Counted from the first letter of the stretch, positions 42,349 to 50,216 are shown. The stretch is 64,000 bases of DNA from CAYOOP01 sp964405685 (GCA_964405685.1 CAYOOP010000003.1:165800-229799); one strand, 5' to 3'. The notes: generated by a model not told the origin, from the sequence alone. Translations and numbers: made by a program.

Positions 42349-42402
42349 CATGAGACGTGCTTCGCAGCTCATGGCTGACAAAGCCTGCTGGCTTTGAATA
42401 AC
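42349..42402. repeat. family C hairpin repeat
   Basis: CCATGAG...CTCATGG hairpin (42349-42375), then GGCTGAC, AAAGCC-TGCT-GGCTTT, GAATAAC. It has the same order as at 23757-23852 and 54131-54204. It follows the stop of the 631-residue orphan. Confidence 0.65.
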
Positions 42403-42419
42403 ACATGTAGTTGCGAAGA

Positions 42420-42448
42420 CTGGATTGCTTCGCTACGCTCGCAATGAC
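42420..42448. repeat. right half of a family A repeat
   Basis: CTGGATTGCTTCGC...CTCGCAATGAC without a left arm. It ends one base before the ferredoxin ATG, so it forms that gene's leader. Confidence 0.7.
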
Positions 42449-42449
42449 G

Positions 42450-42755
42450 ATGGCTAAATACACACATCATATTTTCTGTTGCACGAATAAACGCCCCGAT
42501 GGCGCGGCGCGGGAATGTTGCGCCAATAAGAACGCGGAAGAATTGCGTGCGTATATGAAGCAGCGCGTGAGCGAGTTGGGCATTGAAAATGTGCGCGTGA
42601 ATGCGAGTGGATGTTTGGATCAATGCGAAAAAGGGCCGACGATGGTGATCTACCCGGAAGGGGTATGGTATCGCTGCTCCACCAAAGAGGCGATTGATCG
42701 GGTGATTGAGGAGCATCTGCAGGGTGGCAAGGTGGTGGGGGAGTTGAAATTGTAG
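42450..42755 (+). CDS. thioredoxin-like [2Fe-2S] ferredoxin
   Basis: A 101-residue ferredoxin of the thioredoxin-fold 2Fe-2S type. Likely ligands lie in HHIFCCTNKRPDG, ECCANK and ASGCLDQCEKGP; the typical family pattern is C-x(8-12)-C ... C-x3-C. It donates electrons to partners that cannot be named from the sequence. ATG 42450 is chosen because residues encoded further upstream come from the family A repeat. The stop codon's last base is the first base of another family A copy. So the gene is framed by repeats on both sides. Confidence 0.88.
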   Translation: MAKYTHHIFCCTNKRPDGAARECCANKNAEELRAYMKQRVSELGIENVRVNASGCLDQCEKGPTMVIYPEGVWYRCSTKEAIDRVIEEHLQGGKVVGELKL

Positions 42756-42839
42756 TCATTGCGAGCGTAGCGAAGCAATCCAGCACTGCGACTGGGGGAG
42801 GTACTGGATTGCTTCGGCCCTCAAAGGCCTCGCAATGAC
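42755..42839. repeat. family A palindromic repeat, copy 7, overlapping lipB end
   Basis: GTCATTGCGAG ... CTCGCAATGAC with inner GCAATCCAG and CTGGATTGC arms. Its right arm encodes the last six codons (TSLRGL) and stop of lipB on the minus strand. Confidence 0.88.
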
Positions 42840-43606
42840 GTTTCAAATAACTCCTGCATTGTTGCAATCACCGCTTCTTTCTCCACCTGTTTCCCAAGTG
42901 CTTCAAACGATGTGACGCCGGCATCGGCAATTCCACAGGGGACGATGCCGGCATAATGCATGAGATCAGGATTGATGTTGATAGAAATGCCGTGGTAGCT
43001 GATACCGTGGCGGATGCGGACGCCTATTGCTGCAATTTTCTTTGGCAATTCCTCTATGGCGGCGGTCTGTTCGGTTGCTCCGGTGCTCGAATCCTCATGT
43101 ACTTTTGAGTACATTCCGGCTCTGCGCTCCTGTGCGCCCTCCATACCGCTCGCCATAGAGGATTGCGAGAGAATTCGTTTGTCACTGACCCATACGCCCG
43201 TGCGTCCTTCGATCGTAAAACTTTGGATGTCAAATGCGGCGAGCGTTTCAATGATCCAACGTTCCAAGCGGCGGACGAAATCTTTAAGGTCAGGCATTCT
43301 GGGGGCGTAGAGCTTGCGTAAATCGAGCATGAGGTAGACGACGAGTTGGCCGGGGCCGTGGTACGTCCATTGCCCGCCGCGCCCGGGGGCGAAGGTGGGA
43401 AAATTTTCTGGATTGGTGAGATGTTCGGGTTTGGCGCTTGAGCCTGCGGTGTACAGCGGTGGGTGCTCCAAAAACCAGATCTCGCTCGAATCCCCTTGTT
43501 TATAAACAGCCTCTACCTTGGCTTCCATATAGGCAAGCGCTTCGGGGTAGGGGATGAGTTCAAGAGACGTTTTAAAGTGAATAGTGCTTGCCACGCTGAT
43601 TCCCAT
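42821..43606 (-). CDS. lipB: octanoyl-ACP:protein N-octanoyltransferase with insertion
   Basis: Transfers octanoyl groups from acyl carrier protein to lipoyl domains. Family marks: FLEHPPLYTAG, RGGQWTYHGPGQLVVYLM, the catalytic Lys190 in KIAAIGVRI and Cys224 in VPCGIADAGVTS. At 261 residues it is longer than usual (about 210-220). The excess is at about 145-186 between GRTGVWVSDKR and KKIAAIGVR, rich in Ser, Glu, Gly and Ala, and encoded by a palindromic element. The site lies in a loop before the catalytic Lys, so activity is probably kept. The C-terminal six residues come from a family A repeat. Confidence 0.94.
   Translation of the reverse strand: MGISVASTIHFKTSLELIPYPEALAYMEAKVEAVYKQGDSSEIWFLEHPPLYTAGSSAKPEHLTNPENFPTFAPGRGGQWTYHGPGQLVVYLMLDLRKLYAPRMPDLKDFVRRLERWIIETLAAFDIQSFTIEGRTGVWVSDKRILSQSSMASGMEGAQERRAGMYSKVHEDSSTGATEQTAAIEELPKKIAAIGVRIRHGISYHGISININPDLMHYAGIVPCGIADAGVTSFEALGKQVEKEAVIATMQELFETSLRGL
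43052..43160. repeat. 109-base palindromic element inserted in lipB
   Basis: Ends CTCTATGGCG (43052-43061) and CGCCATAGAG (43151-43160) are perfect inverted repeats. The centre is a perfect hairpin ATGTACT-TTTG-AGTACAT (43097-43114) within one base of the middle. It is read in frame as about 37 residues of LipB. This design is like Rickettsia palindromic elements, though the sequence is different. Confidence 0.75.
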
Positions 43607-43660
43607 TTGCTACTTACACCCACCTTGTACTTGAGATGGTAGGAAAAATCCACATTCAGG

Positions 43661-43683
43661 ATTCCTGCTTTCGCAGGAATGAC
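43661..43683. repeat. short hairpin, truncated family B repeat
   Basis: ATTCCTGC-TTTC-GCAGGAAT followed by GAC, matching the end of the GTCATTCC...GGAATGAC family. It lies just before tRNA-Leu. Confidence 0.6.
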
Positions 43684-43686
43684 AAT

Positions 43687-43771
43687 GCGGCCATGGCGGA
43701 ATTGGTAGACGCACTACCTTGAGGTGGTAGCGCCGCGAGGCGTGGAAGTTCGAGTCTTCTTGGCCGCACCA
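43687..43771 (+). tRNA. tRNA-Leu (GAG anticodon)
   Basis: The acceptor arms GCGGCCA and TGGCCGC pair, followed by discriminator A and encoded CCA. The anticodon stem CTACC/GGTAG encloses loop TTGAGGT, giving anticodon GAG, which reads CUC/CUU leucine codons. The long variable arm (GCGCCGCGAGGCGT region) fits a class II tRNA. The T-loop is GTTCGAGTC. It is 85 bases long. Confidence 0.95.
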
Positions 43772-43817
43772 TATATTATACGAACACTGGACCCCTGTCT
43801 GTGCGTGGGGATTTTTG

Positions 43818-44279
43818 TCAGCTATTGCTCGCAATCAGGCGGATGTTTTCCATGAGTTTGGCGGGTGAGATCGGCTCTACAGGTTCGTAGTTTGTATCCG
43901 CAAACGAGGAGGGTTCGGGCTTGTTGGTTTTTTTCAGCTTGCCGTCCATGGTGGCACCGTCTTCGATTGTGATGGTTTCGTGCATGACGATGCCGTCCAC
44001 ATAGGCGCCGCTGTGCAGTGTAACGGCCCTAGCGTTGATGGTGCCTTGAATGTTGCCGTAGACGAAGATTTCATCGGCCGTGACTTCGCCGCGGATGACC
44101 GCATTCGGTCGCACATGCAGAACATGGCACTTGATGTTACCGTCGAGTTTCCCGTCAAAATCCACCACGCCTTCGCTGATGATATTACCGAGCACGTTCA
44201 TGTCGGTAGCGATGATGGTGGGTGAAGAAGGTTTTTTTACAACAGCCTGGGGTTCGTCTTTATTGGTTTTGCGAAACAT
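43818..44279 (-). CDS. bactofilin
   Basis: Polymer-forming cytoskeletal protein (CcmA/bactofilin family) that assembles at the membrane and guides cell-wall or stalk synthesis. The central right-handed beta-helix repeats are visible (GNIISEGVVDFDGKLDGNIK, VIRGEVTADEIFVYGNIQG, SGAYVDGIVMHETITIEDGA). Flexible, Pro/Lys-rich ends flank them. The start overlaps the end of the M23 peptidase gene by 20 bases. This peptidase-bactofilin pairing is well known and indicates a joint role in peptidoglycan remodelling. Confidence 0.94.
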   Translation of the reverse strand: MFRKTNKDEPQAVVKKPSSPTIIATDMNVLGNIISEGVVDFDGKLDGNIKCHVLHVRPNAVIRGEVTADEIFVYGNIQGTINARAVTLHSGAYVDGIVMHETITIEDGATMDGKLKKTNKPEPSSFADTNYEPVEPISPAKLMENIRLIASNS

Positions 44280-45387
44280 AGAGCTTTCCGGCGGATAAGA
44301 ATTTTGCAGGGTTCAAGGGGCGGTCGTTATAGCGGACTTCGTAGTGCACATGCGGGCCGGTGGAGCGGCCGGTCGAACCTTGGACACCGATCGCTTCGCC
44401 TTTGGCAATTTGTTGACCGACCTCAACCCCTATTTTTGAAAGGTGGCCATAGCGCGTGGAGACGCCGAGGCCGTGGTCTATCTCTACCATGTTGCCATAG
44501 GCACCGCGGTATTCTGCGGCGGTTATTTTTCCAGCGCTGGTAGCAAATACATCTGCACCGTAAGGCGCGGCAAGATCAACCCCCGCGTGGAAAGCCATGC
44601 GGCCGGTGAAGGGATCAACGCGGCCACCAAAAGAGCTTTCCAGGCTTGCTTGTTTAACAGGAGCAACGAGCGGCAGGATGCGTAGCACGCTTTTTAGCGT
44701 TTCGATTTGCTGCACGGATTGCGACATTTCACGGTCAAACGATTTGAGCGGGTTGTTCAATTTGCCGCCTTCAGGCACGAGCGGGCCGCCTTTGGCACCG
44801 GTTTGTGATGGGGTGAGGGCGGCATTGTCTTCTTCTAGCACCTCATCCTTCGAAGGTTTGCGCGGAGTATCTTTCGCAAGTTGAGCGGGTTCTAAGCCCG
44901 TTGCGCGGATGACATCTTCCAGATTGGCGATCTGGCCTTTGACCTTATCGCGGACGGTGATCATGATCTGGTCGTTCTGTTTCATCAGCTCGCGCTCGCG
45001 GCCCTCTAAATAGGCGATGCGCGCCATCATTTTATCCTGGTCCATCGAGCTTAGACCGCCGAAACTGCTGTCGCCTTGGGCACTCGTTGCGGCCATGCGT
45101 TCATTAGGCGACAGGGTGGGAGGTAGGAAGCTGAAGCTGCGCTGCACATGGGAATTGGCGAGTGTGTTCAGGGTTTCGTCCTGCGAAGCCATAACATCGC
45201 GGGCGGCCATGTATTTTCCGGTGGAGTACGAACCCCAGCCCACCACGGCGATGACGGTCGTCAGCAGCAACATTTGCTTGCGGGCGGAGAGTGAAACGTG
45301 GTGTGTGCCTTTGCTTGACATCACGATCACGCTGCGTTTTTGGAAAATACTGTTAAAAGTAGTTTTTAGGCTTTTCTTCAAAGTCAT
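44260..45387 (-). CDS. M23 family metallopeptidase (peptidoglycan endopeptidase)
   Basis: A membrane-anchored LytM-type peptidase of 375 residues. A single transmembrane helix near residues 40-60 (MLLLTTVIAVVGWGSY) follows a basic N-terminus. A coiled-coil region spans roughly 110-250. The C-terminal M23 domain has HAGVDLAAPYG (zinc His and Asp) and GPHVHYEVR (catalytic and zinc His). The motifs are complete, so it should be active on cross-links in the periplasm. ATG 45387 is used; the longer frame begins with a TTG at 45423. It is coupled by overlap to bactofilin. Confidence 0.93.
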   Translation of the reverse strand: MTLKKSLKTTFNSIFQKRSVIVMSSKGTHHVSLSARKQMLLLTTVIAVVGWGSYSTGKYMAARDVMASQDETLNTLANSHVQRSFSFLPPTLSPNERMAATSAQGDSSFGGLSSMDQDKMMARIAYLEGRERELMKQNDQIMITVRDKVKGQIANLEDVIRATGLEPAQLAKDTPRKPSKDEVLEEDNAALTPSQTGAKGGPLVPEGGKLNNPLKSFDREMSQSVQQIETLKSVLRILPLVAPVKQASLESSFGGRVDPFTGRMAFHAGVDLAAPYGADVFATSAGKITAAEYRGAYGNMVEIDHGLGVSTRYGHLSKIGVEVGQQIAKGEAIGVQGSTGRSTGPHVHYEVRYNDRPLNPAKFLSAGKLYVSQNQ

Positions 45388-45455
45388 GCGTTTTAAACTC
45401 CCAATCCCAGCCGCTGTGTTCAATATTAACGTTTACTTAACGAATCGCTCGTTTT

Positions 45456-46820
45456 TCAGGCTATCCGCTCCAATACAGCGGCAAAAAACCCATCTGTCCC
45501 ATCTTCTTGTGGGCTGAGCCATAAGTATGAGGGCGGAACCCCATCATCTTGTGACAGTGTTTTCTCCCATATTTTCTTCGCACAGACAACCCTAAAATCA
45601 TTACGGCTGTGTAAGAATTTTTCAACCTGTTGATTGTTCTCAGAATTTAGCATTGAGCAGGTGGCATAAATCAGGCGGCCACCGACTTTCACGAGTCGGG
45701 CGGCACTTTCGAGGATCTTTAACTGGATGTTAAGTAGTTCCTGAAGATTTTCTGGCGTGGTTCGCCATTTCAAATCGGGGCTGCGCCGCCAGGTGCCGGA
45801 GCCGCTGCAGGGAGCATCCACCAATACGCGATCGGCTGTGTTTTTGTGGCGTTTGATGAAGGGGTCGGATTCACTCGTGATGGTTTTCCATTCGACGTTG
45901 TCGCAACCGGCGCGACGCAGACGGAGCGGTAAATCCTTGAGGCGTTCGGGCGACGTGTCCCACGCGAGAATGCGGCCTTTGTTTTGCATCGCGGCGGCGA
46001 GCGCGAGTGTTTTGCCGCCGCTGCCTGCGCAAAAATCAATCACGCGCTGGCCTGCGGCGACGTCGGAGATAAGGGCGATCATTTGTGAGCCTTCGTCTTG
46101 CATTTCAAACAAGCCGTCTTTGAACATTTGCGAGGCGAAGAGCGCTTCACGTTGGCGCAGGCGAATGCCGACGGGAGACATGGGGGTTGGTTCCGGGCCG
46201 AAGCCTTCTTCTTCGAAACGTTGTAGCAATGCATCGCGTGAAATTTTAAGTGTGTTAGCGCGGACATCCACAGGTGCCTGATCCTGCATTGCTTGCATTT
46301 CAGGAATCAAGCGATCACCCAGTGAGGCGCGAAGTTCAGGTTCCATCCATGCGGGGAAATTGAGGCGCGCGGGCAGGGGCATGGCGGGGTCGTCCAGAGT
46401 TGCATTTTCCAGCGCATGCGCAAACGTCCATTCGCGATCGGTTAGAATAGAGGGCGCATAGGTGTTGCCGTTGAAGATATTGGCGAGGTTGGAAATGGTG
46501 ACGTCTTGGCGCAGTATGATCGCGGCGATGACGAGCGCGCGGGCGGAATCATACGCGTTTTGTGTGTCGGGGTTGGGATTTAAAATGCTCGGATAGTTCG
46601 GATGTTTTTGTTCGCACCACCATTCGAGCGTGCCGAGGCGGCGCAGCACATAATACGATAGTTCGGCGATGGCGCCGCGGTCTTTGGAGCCGATGAAACG
46701 GCGGGCGCGGAAATAGCGGTTCATCGCCAGATCTGCCGGCGCGCGACGACCGCCGAGCCAGGCGGAGAAAATTTCAGCGAGGAGTTCGATGGTAGTGGCA
46801 GTGCGGGCGGTGGGTTGCAT
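45456..46820 (-). CDS. rsmB: RsmB/NOP family 16S rRNA cytosine-5 methyltransferase
   Basis: SAM-dependent RNA m5C methyltransferase. The N-terminal NusB-like RNA-binding domain spans residues 1-140. The Rossmann methyltransferase domain carries the SAM motif DFCAGSGGKTLALAAAM, the VDAPCSGSGTWRRSPD motif with one catalytic Cys, and the nucleophile Cys in IYATCSMLNSEN. The family has related members with other rRNA targets, so the exact target (C967 of 16S) is inferred. It stands alone between the M23 gene and a family B repeat. Confidence 0.9.
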   Translation of the reverse strand: MQPTARTATTIELLAEIFSAWLGGRRAPADLAMNRYFRARRFIGSKDRGAIAELSYYVLRRLGTLEWWCEQKHPNYPSILNPNPDTQNAYDSARALVIAAIILRQDVTISNLANIFNGNTYAPSILTDREWTFAHALENATLDDPAMPLPARLNFPAWMEPELRASLGDRLIPEMQAMQDQAPVDVRANTLKISRDALLQRFEEEGFGPEPTPMSPVGIRLRQREALFASQMFKDGLFEMQDEGSQMIALISDVAAGQRVIDFCAGSGGKTLALAAAMQNKGRILAWDTSPERLKDLPLRLRRAGCDNVEWKTITSESDPFIKRHKNTADRVLVDAPCSGSGTWRRSPDLKWRTTPENLQELLNIQLKILESAARLVKVGGRLIYATCSMLNSENNQQVEKFLHSRNDFRVVCAKKIWEKTLSQDDGVPPSYLWLSPQEDGTDGFFAAVLERIA

Positions 46821-46870
46821 GGGTTGGTTGAAGCATGAATGGGGCGCGGATGCAAGCCGCCTTCATAACC

Positions 46871-46976
46871 GTCATTCCCGCGAAAGCGGGGATCCAGCAA
46901 GGCATGTCTATGCCGTAGCAAGACCTTTTTGTCCGCCAGACAGCGGACGCTGGATCCCCGTTTTCACGGGGATGAC
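46871..46976. repeat. palindromic repeat (family B)
   Basis: GTCATTCCCGCGAAAGCGGGGAT at the left and ATCCCCGTTTTCACGGGGATGAC at the right. Inner stems are GGCATGTCTATGCC and GTCCGCCAGACAGCGGAC. It has the same internal order as 36427-36532. Confidence 0.92.
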
Positions 46977-47065
46977 ATATTTAAATTGGCGCAATCAAAT
47001 TTTCCTACTTCCGGGTAGGTTGGAAGTGGGGGATAGGAGTAATTATAGGGTAGAGAAAGTGTGAG

Positions 47066-47142
47066 TGGTGGGACCGAGAGGAGTCGAACCTCCGACCTAG
47101 AGTTTAGGAAACTCTTGCTCTATCCAACTGAGCTACGGCCCC
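47066..47142 (-). tRNA. tRNA-Arg (CCT anticodon)
   Basis: On the minus strand the gene starts GGGGCCGTAGCTCAG. The anticodon stem AGAGT/ACTCT encloses TTCCTAA, giving anticodon CCT (AGG codons). The T-arm is GGAGGTTCGACTCC, and it ends CGGTCCC with discriminator A and encoded CCA. It lies just left of the phage-like cluster. Such tRNAs are frequent phage integration sites, but its 3' end points away from the cluster. Confidence 0.96.
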
Positions 47143-47162
47143 ACATTGAAATTGTCTTCGTG

Positions 47163-47185
47163 GAATTCTACTGAATTCAAATAAC
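47163..47185. repeat. family C single hairpin
   Basis: GAATTC-TACT-GAATTC followed by AAATAAC. It is the same TACT loop and trailing AATAAC as in the composite copies. It lies between tRNA-Arg and the portal gene. Confidence 0.55.
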
Positions 47186-47240
47186 AGATTTTTAGCTGCC
47201 AATCACCAAATTACTAACCATCCACAACAAAGGATCGTCT

Positions 47241-48422
47241 ATGTCCGTATGGAAACGCTTGCTTAAATATACTGCTGCGCCGCAGGCGCAACGTAAATCT
47301 GTGCTGCCGAGGGCTTCGTCGCGGGCGTTTATGGTCTCGCCGGGTCAGGCCGTGTGGATGGAGCGGGATTATGCGCGGTTTGCGGAAGAAGCGTATATCC
47401 GCAACGTCATTGCGCACCGGGCGATTAATATGGTCGCCGATGGCGCGGCGTCGATTAAGCTGAAACCGGGCAGGGGCAAGGTAAAAGATGTTGAGCGTAT
47501 GTTGGCGTTGCTGGCCAATCCGAATCCGCTGCAGTCACAATCGGAATTTTTGCGGTCGATGTATCAATATCGTTTGATCAGCGGCAATGCATTTGTACTC
47601 GGGGTGGGGCCACAGGAATTCAAAGAGCTGCATTTGCTGCGTCCGGACCGCATGGCGGTGATTGCGGGGAAAAATGGCTTGCCGGCAGGGTATCGCTACA
47701 GCGTCAACAATCACGAGACGAATTATCCGGTGGACCGGTTTTCGGGATTGTCGCGTGTGCTGCATCTCAAACAATTTCATCCGCTCTCGGATTGGTATGG
47801 GCTCTCGCCGGTCGAGGCGGCGGCGTATAGCATCGATCAGCACAATCACTCCGGCGCGTGGAATCAGGCATTGATGCAAAACGGTGCGCGGCCTTCCGGT
47901 GCGCTGATTGTGAAGGCGAGTGAGACCTCGACGGGGACGCTTTCGGACGATCAATATAACCGCATCAAAGCGCAAATTGATGAGCAGTTTTCGGGGGCAA
48001 GCAATGCAGGTAGACCGTTGCTTTTAGAAGGTGGACTTGATTGGAAAGAGATGAGTTTGACGCCGAAGGATATGGATTTTATCGAGGCGAAGCATTCGAG
48101 TGCGCGTGACATTGCACTCGCCTTCGGCGTGCCGCCGCAAATGCTCGGTATACCCGGCGACAACACCTATGCCAATTTGCAAGAGGCGCGGCTGGCGCTT
48201 TGGGAGCAAACGATTTTGCCGCTCGCCGAAAGTGCAATGACGCAGTTTGGGCAGTGGTTATTTGCCCATGCGGGAACGCAAGGTGCGCTGACACTTGATG
48301 TTGAAAGTATCCCCGCACTGGCAACGCGCAACCAGGCGATTTGGGAACGTGTGGAAAAAGCATCGTTCCTAACCGATGACGAAAAACGTGCGGCGGTGGG
48401 GTATGGGGTGAAAAAGGATTAG
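47241..48422 (+). CDS. HK97-family phage portal protein (GTA gp3-like)
   Basis: Dodecameric portal through which DNA enters the capsid and to which the tail attaches. The 393 residues show portal-family blocks: RFAEEAYIRNVIAHRAINMV near 47-70, LISGNAFVLG, the WYGLSPVEAAAYSIDQHNH helix, and GVPPQMLGIPGDNTYANLQE. AAAGGA precedes ATG 47241. It is the first gene of the head-tail series. The terminase genes that normally precede it are not in the window, and housekeeping genes lie immediately to the left. Confidence 0.94.
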   Translation: MSVWKRLLKYTAAPQAQRKSVLPRASSRAFMVSPGQAVWMERDYARFAEEAYIRNVIAHRAINMVADGAASIKLKPGRGKVKDVERMLALLANPNPLQSQSEFLRSMYQYRLISGNAFVLGVGPQEFKELHLLRPDRMAVIAGKNGLPAGYRYSVNNHETNYPVDRFSGLSRVLHLKQFHPLSDWYGLSPVEAAAYSIDQHNHSGAWNQALMQNGARPSGALIVKASETSTGTLSDDQYNRIKAQIDEQFSGASNAGRPLLLEGGLDWKEMSLTPKDMDFIEAKHSSARDIALAFGVPPQMLGIPGDNTYANLQEARLALWEQTILPLAESAMTQFGQWLFAHAGTQGALTLDVESIPALATRNQAIWERVEKASFLTDDEKRAAVGYGVKKD

Positions 48423-48426
48423 GGAT

Positions 48427-48801
48427 TTAGCGGTATCTAGGCTTTTCCATCCTTTGTATTCTATCTACCACTTCTTCTCTATCTCTAAAGTCTTTTGGAG
48501 AACGACGTGTTTTAGATGGAACATTTGACTCATGTTGGACGCCGAGTTCTTGTTGAATCTCTAACAAAGTCTCGCGGGACATGGAAACTGTTGTGCTGAT
48601 TAATGCATTGGTACCATCATTCTTGAGTAAGGGCTGGATGGCGATTGTTGGTTTAGTCATTCTATTTTCAAACAGGATAGCAATGACTTCCCCGATCTCT
48701 TGAGCGATTTCGAATGAATCTGGCCCTTGGATAACGATACTTTGTTGGCGTTTGTTATCGGGTATATGGCGCTCGATAAGCTGTTCTGCTCTTTTGGTCA
48801 C
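48427..48801 (-). CDS. orphan protein, opposite strand inside the phage-like cluster
   Basis: A 124-residue soluble protein of unknown function, ending in a basic tail (RREEV-type region, MEKPRYR). It is AT-rich compared with the portal and protease genes. It is transcribed against them, from a leader that contains a Pho-like box (48889-48906) and a -10-like TATTGC. No phage function is recognised. It looks like a lineage-specific gene lodged between portal and protease. Confidence 0.6.
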   Translation of the reverse strand: MTKRAEQLIERHIPDNKRQQSIVIQGPDSFEIAQEIGEVIAILFENRMTKPTIAIQPLLKNDGTNALISTTVSMSRETLLEIQQELGVQHESNVPSKTRRSPKDFRDREEVVDRIQRMEKPRYR

Positions 48802-48888
48802 GGTATTACTCCTGAGATGACTGAGATTGTGTGGGCTTTACACGTATCATTTTCTCAAATTCCTACCTCTGTCTGCAATACAAGAAAT

Positions 48889-48906
48889 ATTAAGGTTTTG
48901 TGACAG
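48889..48906 (-). promoter_or_regulatory. Pho-box-like direct repeat upstream of the 48427-48801 orphan
   Basis: Minus strand CTGTCAC-AAAA-CCTTAAT. The first half is perfect and the second weaker, with TATTGC about eight bases on. It lies about 90 bases before the gene start. Confidence 0.45.
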
Positions 48907-48912
48907 CGCGAG

Positions 48913-49142
48913 GTACTACAGGGCCATTTAATAAAAGTGCAAGCTATTGATACACTGTCATCCCGTGCCCTCCATCGAACTTGCACTGCAAGTTTGATGG
49001 AGGAACAGACACGGGATCCAGTCGCTGCGGCAAGCAGCGGTAGGATCCTTTTGCGCGGCAGACGCCGCTTACTGGATTCCGTCTTGCGACGGAATGACGA
49101 CCTTCAATAGGGTAGAGGTTCATTAAATAGCCCTGGAGGTAC
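48913..49142. repeat. nested inverted repeat enclosing a family B palindrome
   Basis: Outer arms GTACTACAGGGCCATTTAAT (48913-48932) and ATTAAATAGCCCTGGAGGTAC (49122-49142) are near-perfect inverted repeats. Inside lies a GTCATCCCGTG...GGAATGAC palindrome (48957-49098). The whole fills most of the 408-base gene-free gap 48802-49209. Confidence 0.7.
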
Positions 49143-49167
49143 TAGTATTGCTGCCATTATTCATTTC

Positions 49168-49198
49168 CCTCGCCCATTGGCGGGGTTTTTTATTTTTT
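49168..49198 (+). terminator. rho-independent terminator before the protease gene
   Basis: Stem CCTCGCC-CATT-GGCGGGG followed by TTTTTTATTTTTT. It ends 12 bases before the protease start codon, so transcription from the portal side should stop here unless antiterminated. Confidence 0.75.
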
Positions 49199-49209
49199 GA
49201 AGGAGGACT

Positions 49210-49788
49210 ATGTATATTACCCAATCTATCAGCCCCAGTATGCTTGAGAAGAAGCGGTTGCAGGTGGCTTTAAACTTGAAATCTATCGAAAAAAATGGCG
49301 TGTTCGCAGGGTACGCGAGTGTGTTTGGCGTGCTGGATCAGCACCAGGATATTGTGCAAAAAGGCGCGTTTTCTAGCACGATTCAAAAACGCAAAGGCGA
49401 GATTAAGCTGCTGTGGCAACACCGGCAGGATGAGCCGATTGGCGTGATTGATGAGATTTTCGAGGACAAGCACGGGCTTTATGTGCGCGGGCGATTGCTG
49501 CTGGATTTACAGCGTGCGCGTGAAGCGTATACGCTGATGAAAGAAGGCGCGATTGGCGGGCTTTCGATTGGGTATTCGCCGCTGAAATATGCCTACAACG
49601 ATGCGGGTACGCGCATTATTTCCGAAGTGGAATTGTGGGAGGTGTCGCTTGTTACATTTCCGGCCAATACCTCTGCTGCCATTACAGTCGTCAAAAGCCG
49701 CGATGAAACGGCGTATATACGTAGTGGTGAATTGATTCAGTTGCAAGATGCGATGGATCGCGCGGTCCGGGCGCTTATGCCTCTTTAA
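49210..49788 (+). CDS. HK97-family prohead protease (GTA gp4-like)
   Basis: Serine protease that matures the capsid by trimming the major capsid protein's delta domain. The catalytic His is in LLWQHRQDEPIGV and the Ser in GGLSIGYSP. An acidic partner lies in EVELWEVSLVTFPAN, all in the order typical of the HK97 U35 family. Length 192 is normal. AAGGAGG stands very close to the ATG. A terminator lies immediately upstream, an odd arrangement for a gene that should be expressed with portal and capsid. Confidence 0.93.
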   Translation: MYITQSISPSMLEKKRLQVALNLKSIEKNGVFAGYASVFGVLDQHQDIVQKGAFSSTIQKRKGEIKLLWQHRQDEPIGVIDEIFEDKHGLYVRGRLLLDLQRAREAYTLMKEGAIGGLSIGYSPLKYAYNDAGTRIISEVELWEVSLVTFPANTSAAITVVKSRDETAYIRSGELIQLQDAMDRAVRALMPL

Positions 49789-50056
49789 AGCCGTATTCTT
49801 CTTCCATTTTCTTTTTCATCTCGGCGGGCGGTTCTTCGCCGTAGCCGGAGTGTAAAATGGTGCCGTAGTCGTTTAAGTTGAGCGATTGTTTGCCTTCGAT
49901 GTGTTCGAAGGTTTCTTTTTTACTTTTGTCGACCATCACATAATACCAGGCCGGGCGGTTGGTAGTGTCTTTGCCTTTGACAAGAAAAATACAATCCGGC
50001 CGCGAGCCAAAGAGCGCGGAAACGAAGCTGCCTTTTTTCTGCTTTTTAAATTCCAT
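49775..50056 (-). CDS. small orphan protein, paralogue of 52301-52642
   Basis: A 93-residue protein with no known domain. It shares with the 52301 product a two-part pattern: CIFLVKGKDTTNRPAWYYVMV against CILLVRGKSADDQPLYAYVAV, and LHSGYGEEPPAEMKKKMEEEYGF against ETGVGEPSDEVKAKMTKEYGF (conserved G-GEP--E-K-KM--EYGF). It is convergent with, and overlaps by 14 bases, the protease gene. A Pho-like box (50118-50135) and TTGCTG-N16-TAGAAT lie upstream. The TAGAAT region resembles that of its paralogue. Confidence 0.7.
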   Translation of the reverse strand: MEFKKQKKGSFVSALFGSRPDCIFLVKGKDTTNRPAWYYVMVDKSKKETFEHIEGKQSLNLNDYGTILHSGYGEEPPAEMKKKMEEEYGFKEA

Positions 50057-50117
50057 AATTGGTCACCATTTCGAGTGCGATTCTAAAGAGATCGGTTCCA
50101 TCAGCAACAGCATTTTT

Positions 50118-50135
50118 ATGACAATTTCGTGACAT
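50118..50135 (-). promoter_or_regulatory. Pho-box-like direct repeat upstream of the 49775-50056 orphan
   Basis: Minus strand ATGTCAC-GAAA-TTGTCAT followed by AAAA; this is one of the two best copies. A promoter TTGCTG-N16-TAGAAT (50107 to 50080) follows, so the box sits just upstream of the -35. Confidence 0.65.
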
Positions 50136-50216
50136 AAACCTCGGAGTTTCACACACATAGCCATCATGGAATTTAGGGTACGCTGCTTAATATTCCCTTA
50201 ATTTTCTCACAAAATT

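Noticed and set aside
42454..42867. 137-codon minus-strand frame over the ferredoxin gene
   Set aside because: It is antisense to the ferredoxin and runs through two repeats; no coding character.
47066..47142. tRNA-Arg as the integration site of the phage-like cluster
   Set aside because: The 3' end of the tRNA points away from the cluster, no duplicated tRNA end or integrase gene is visible, and rsmB lies next to the 3' side.
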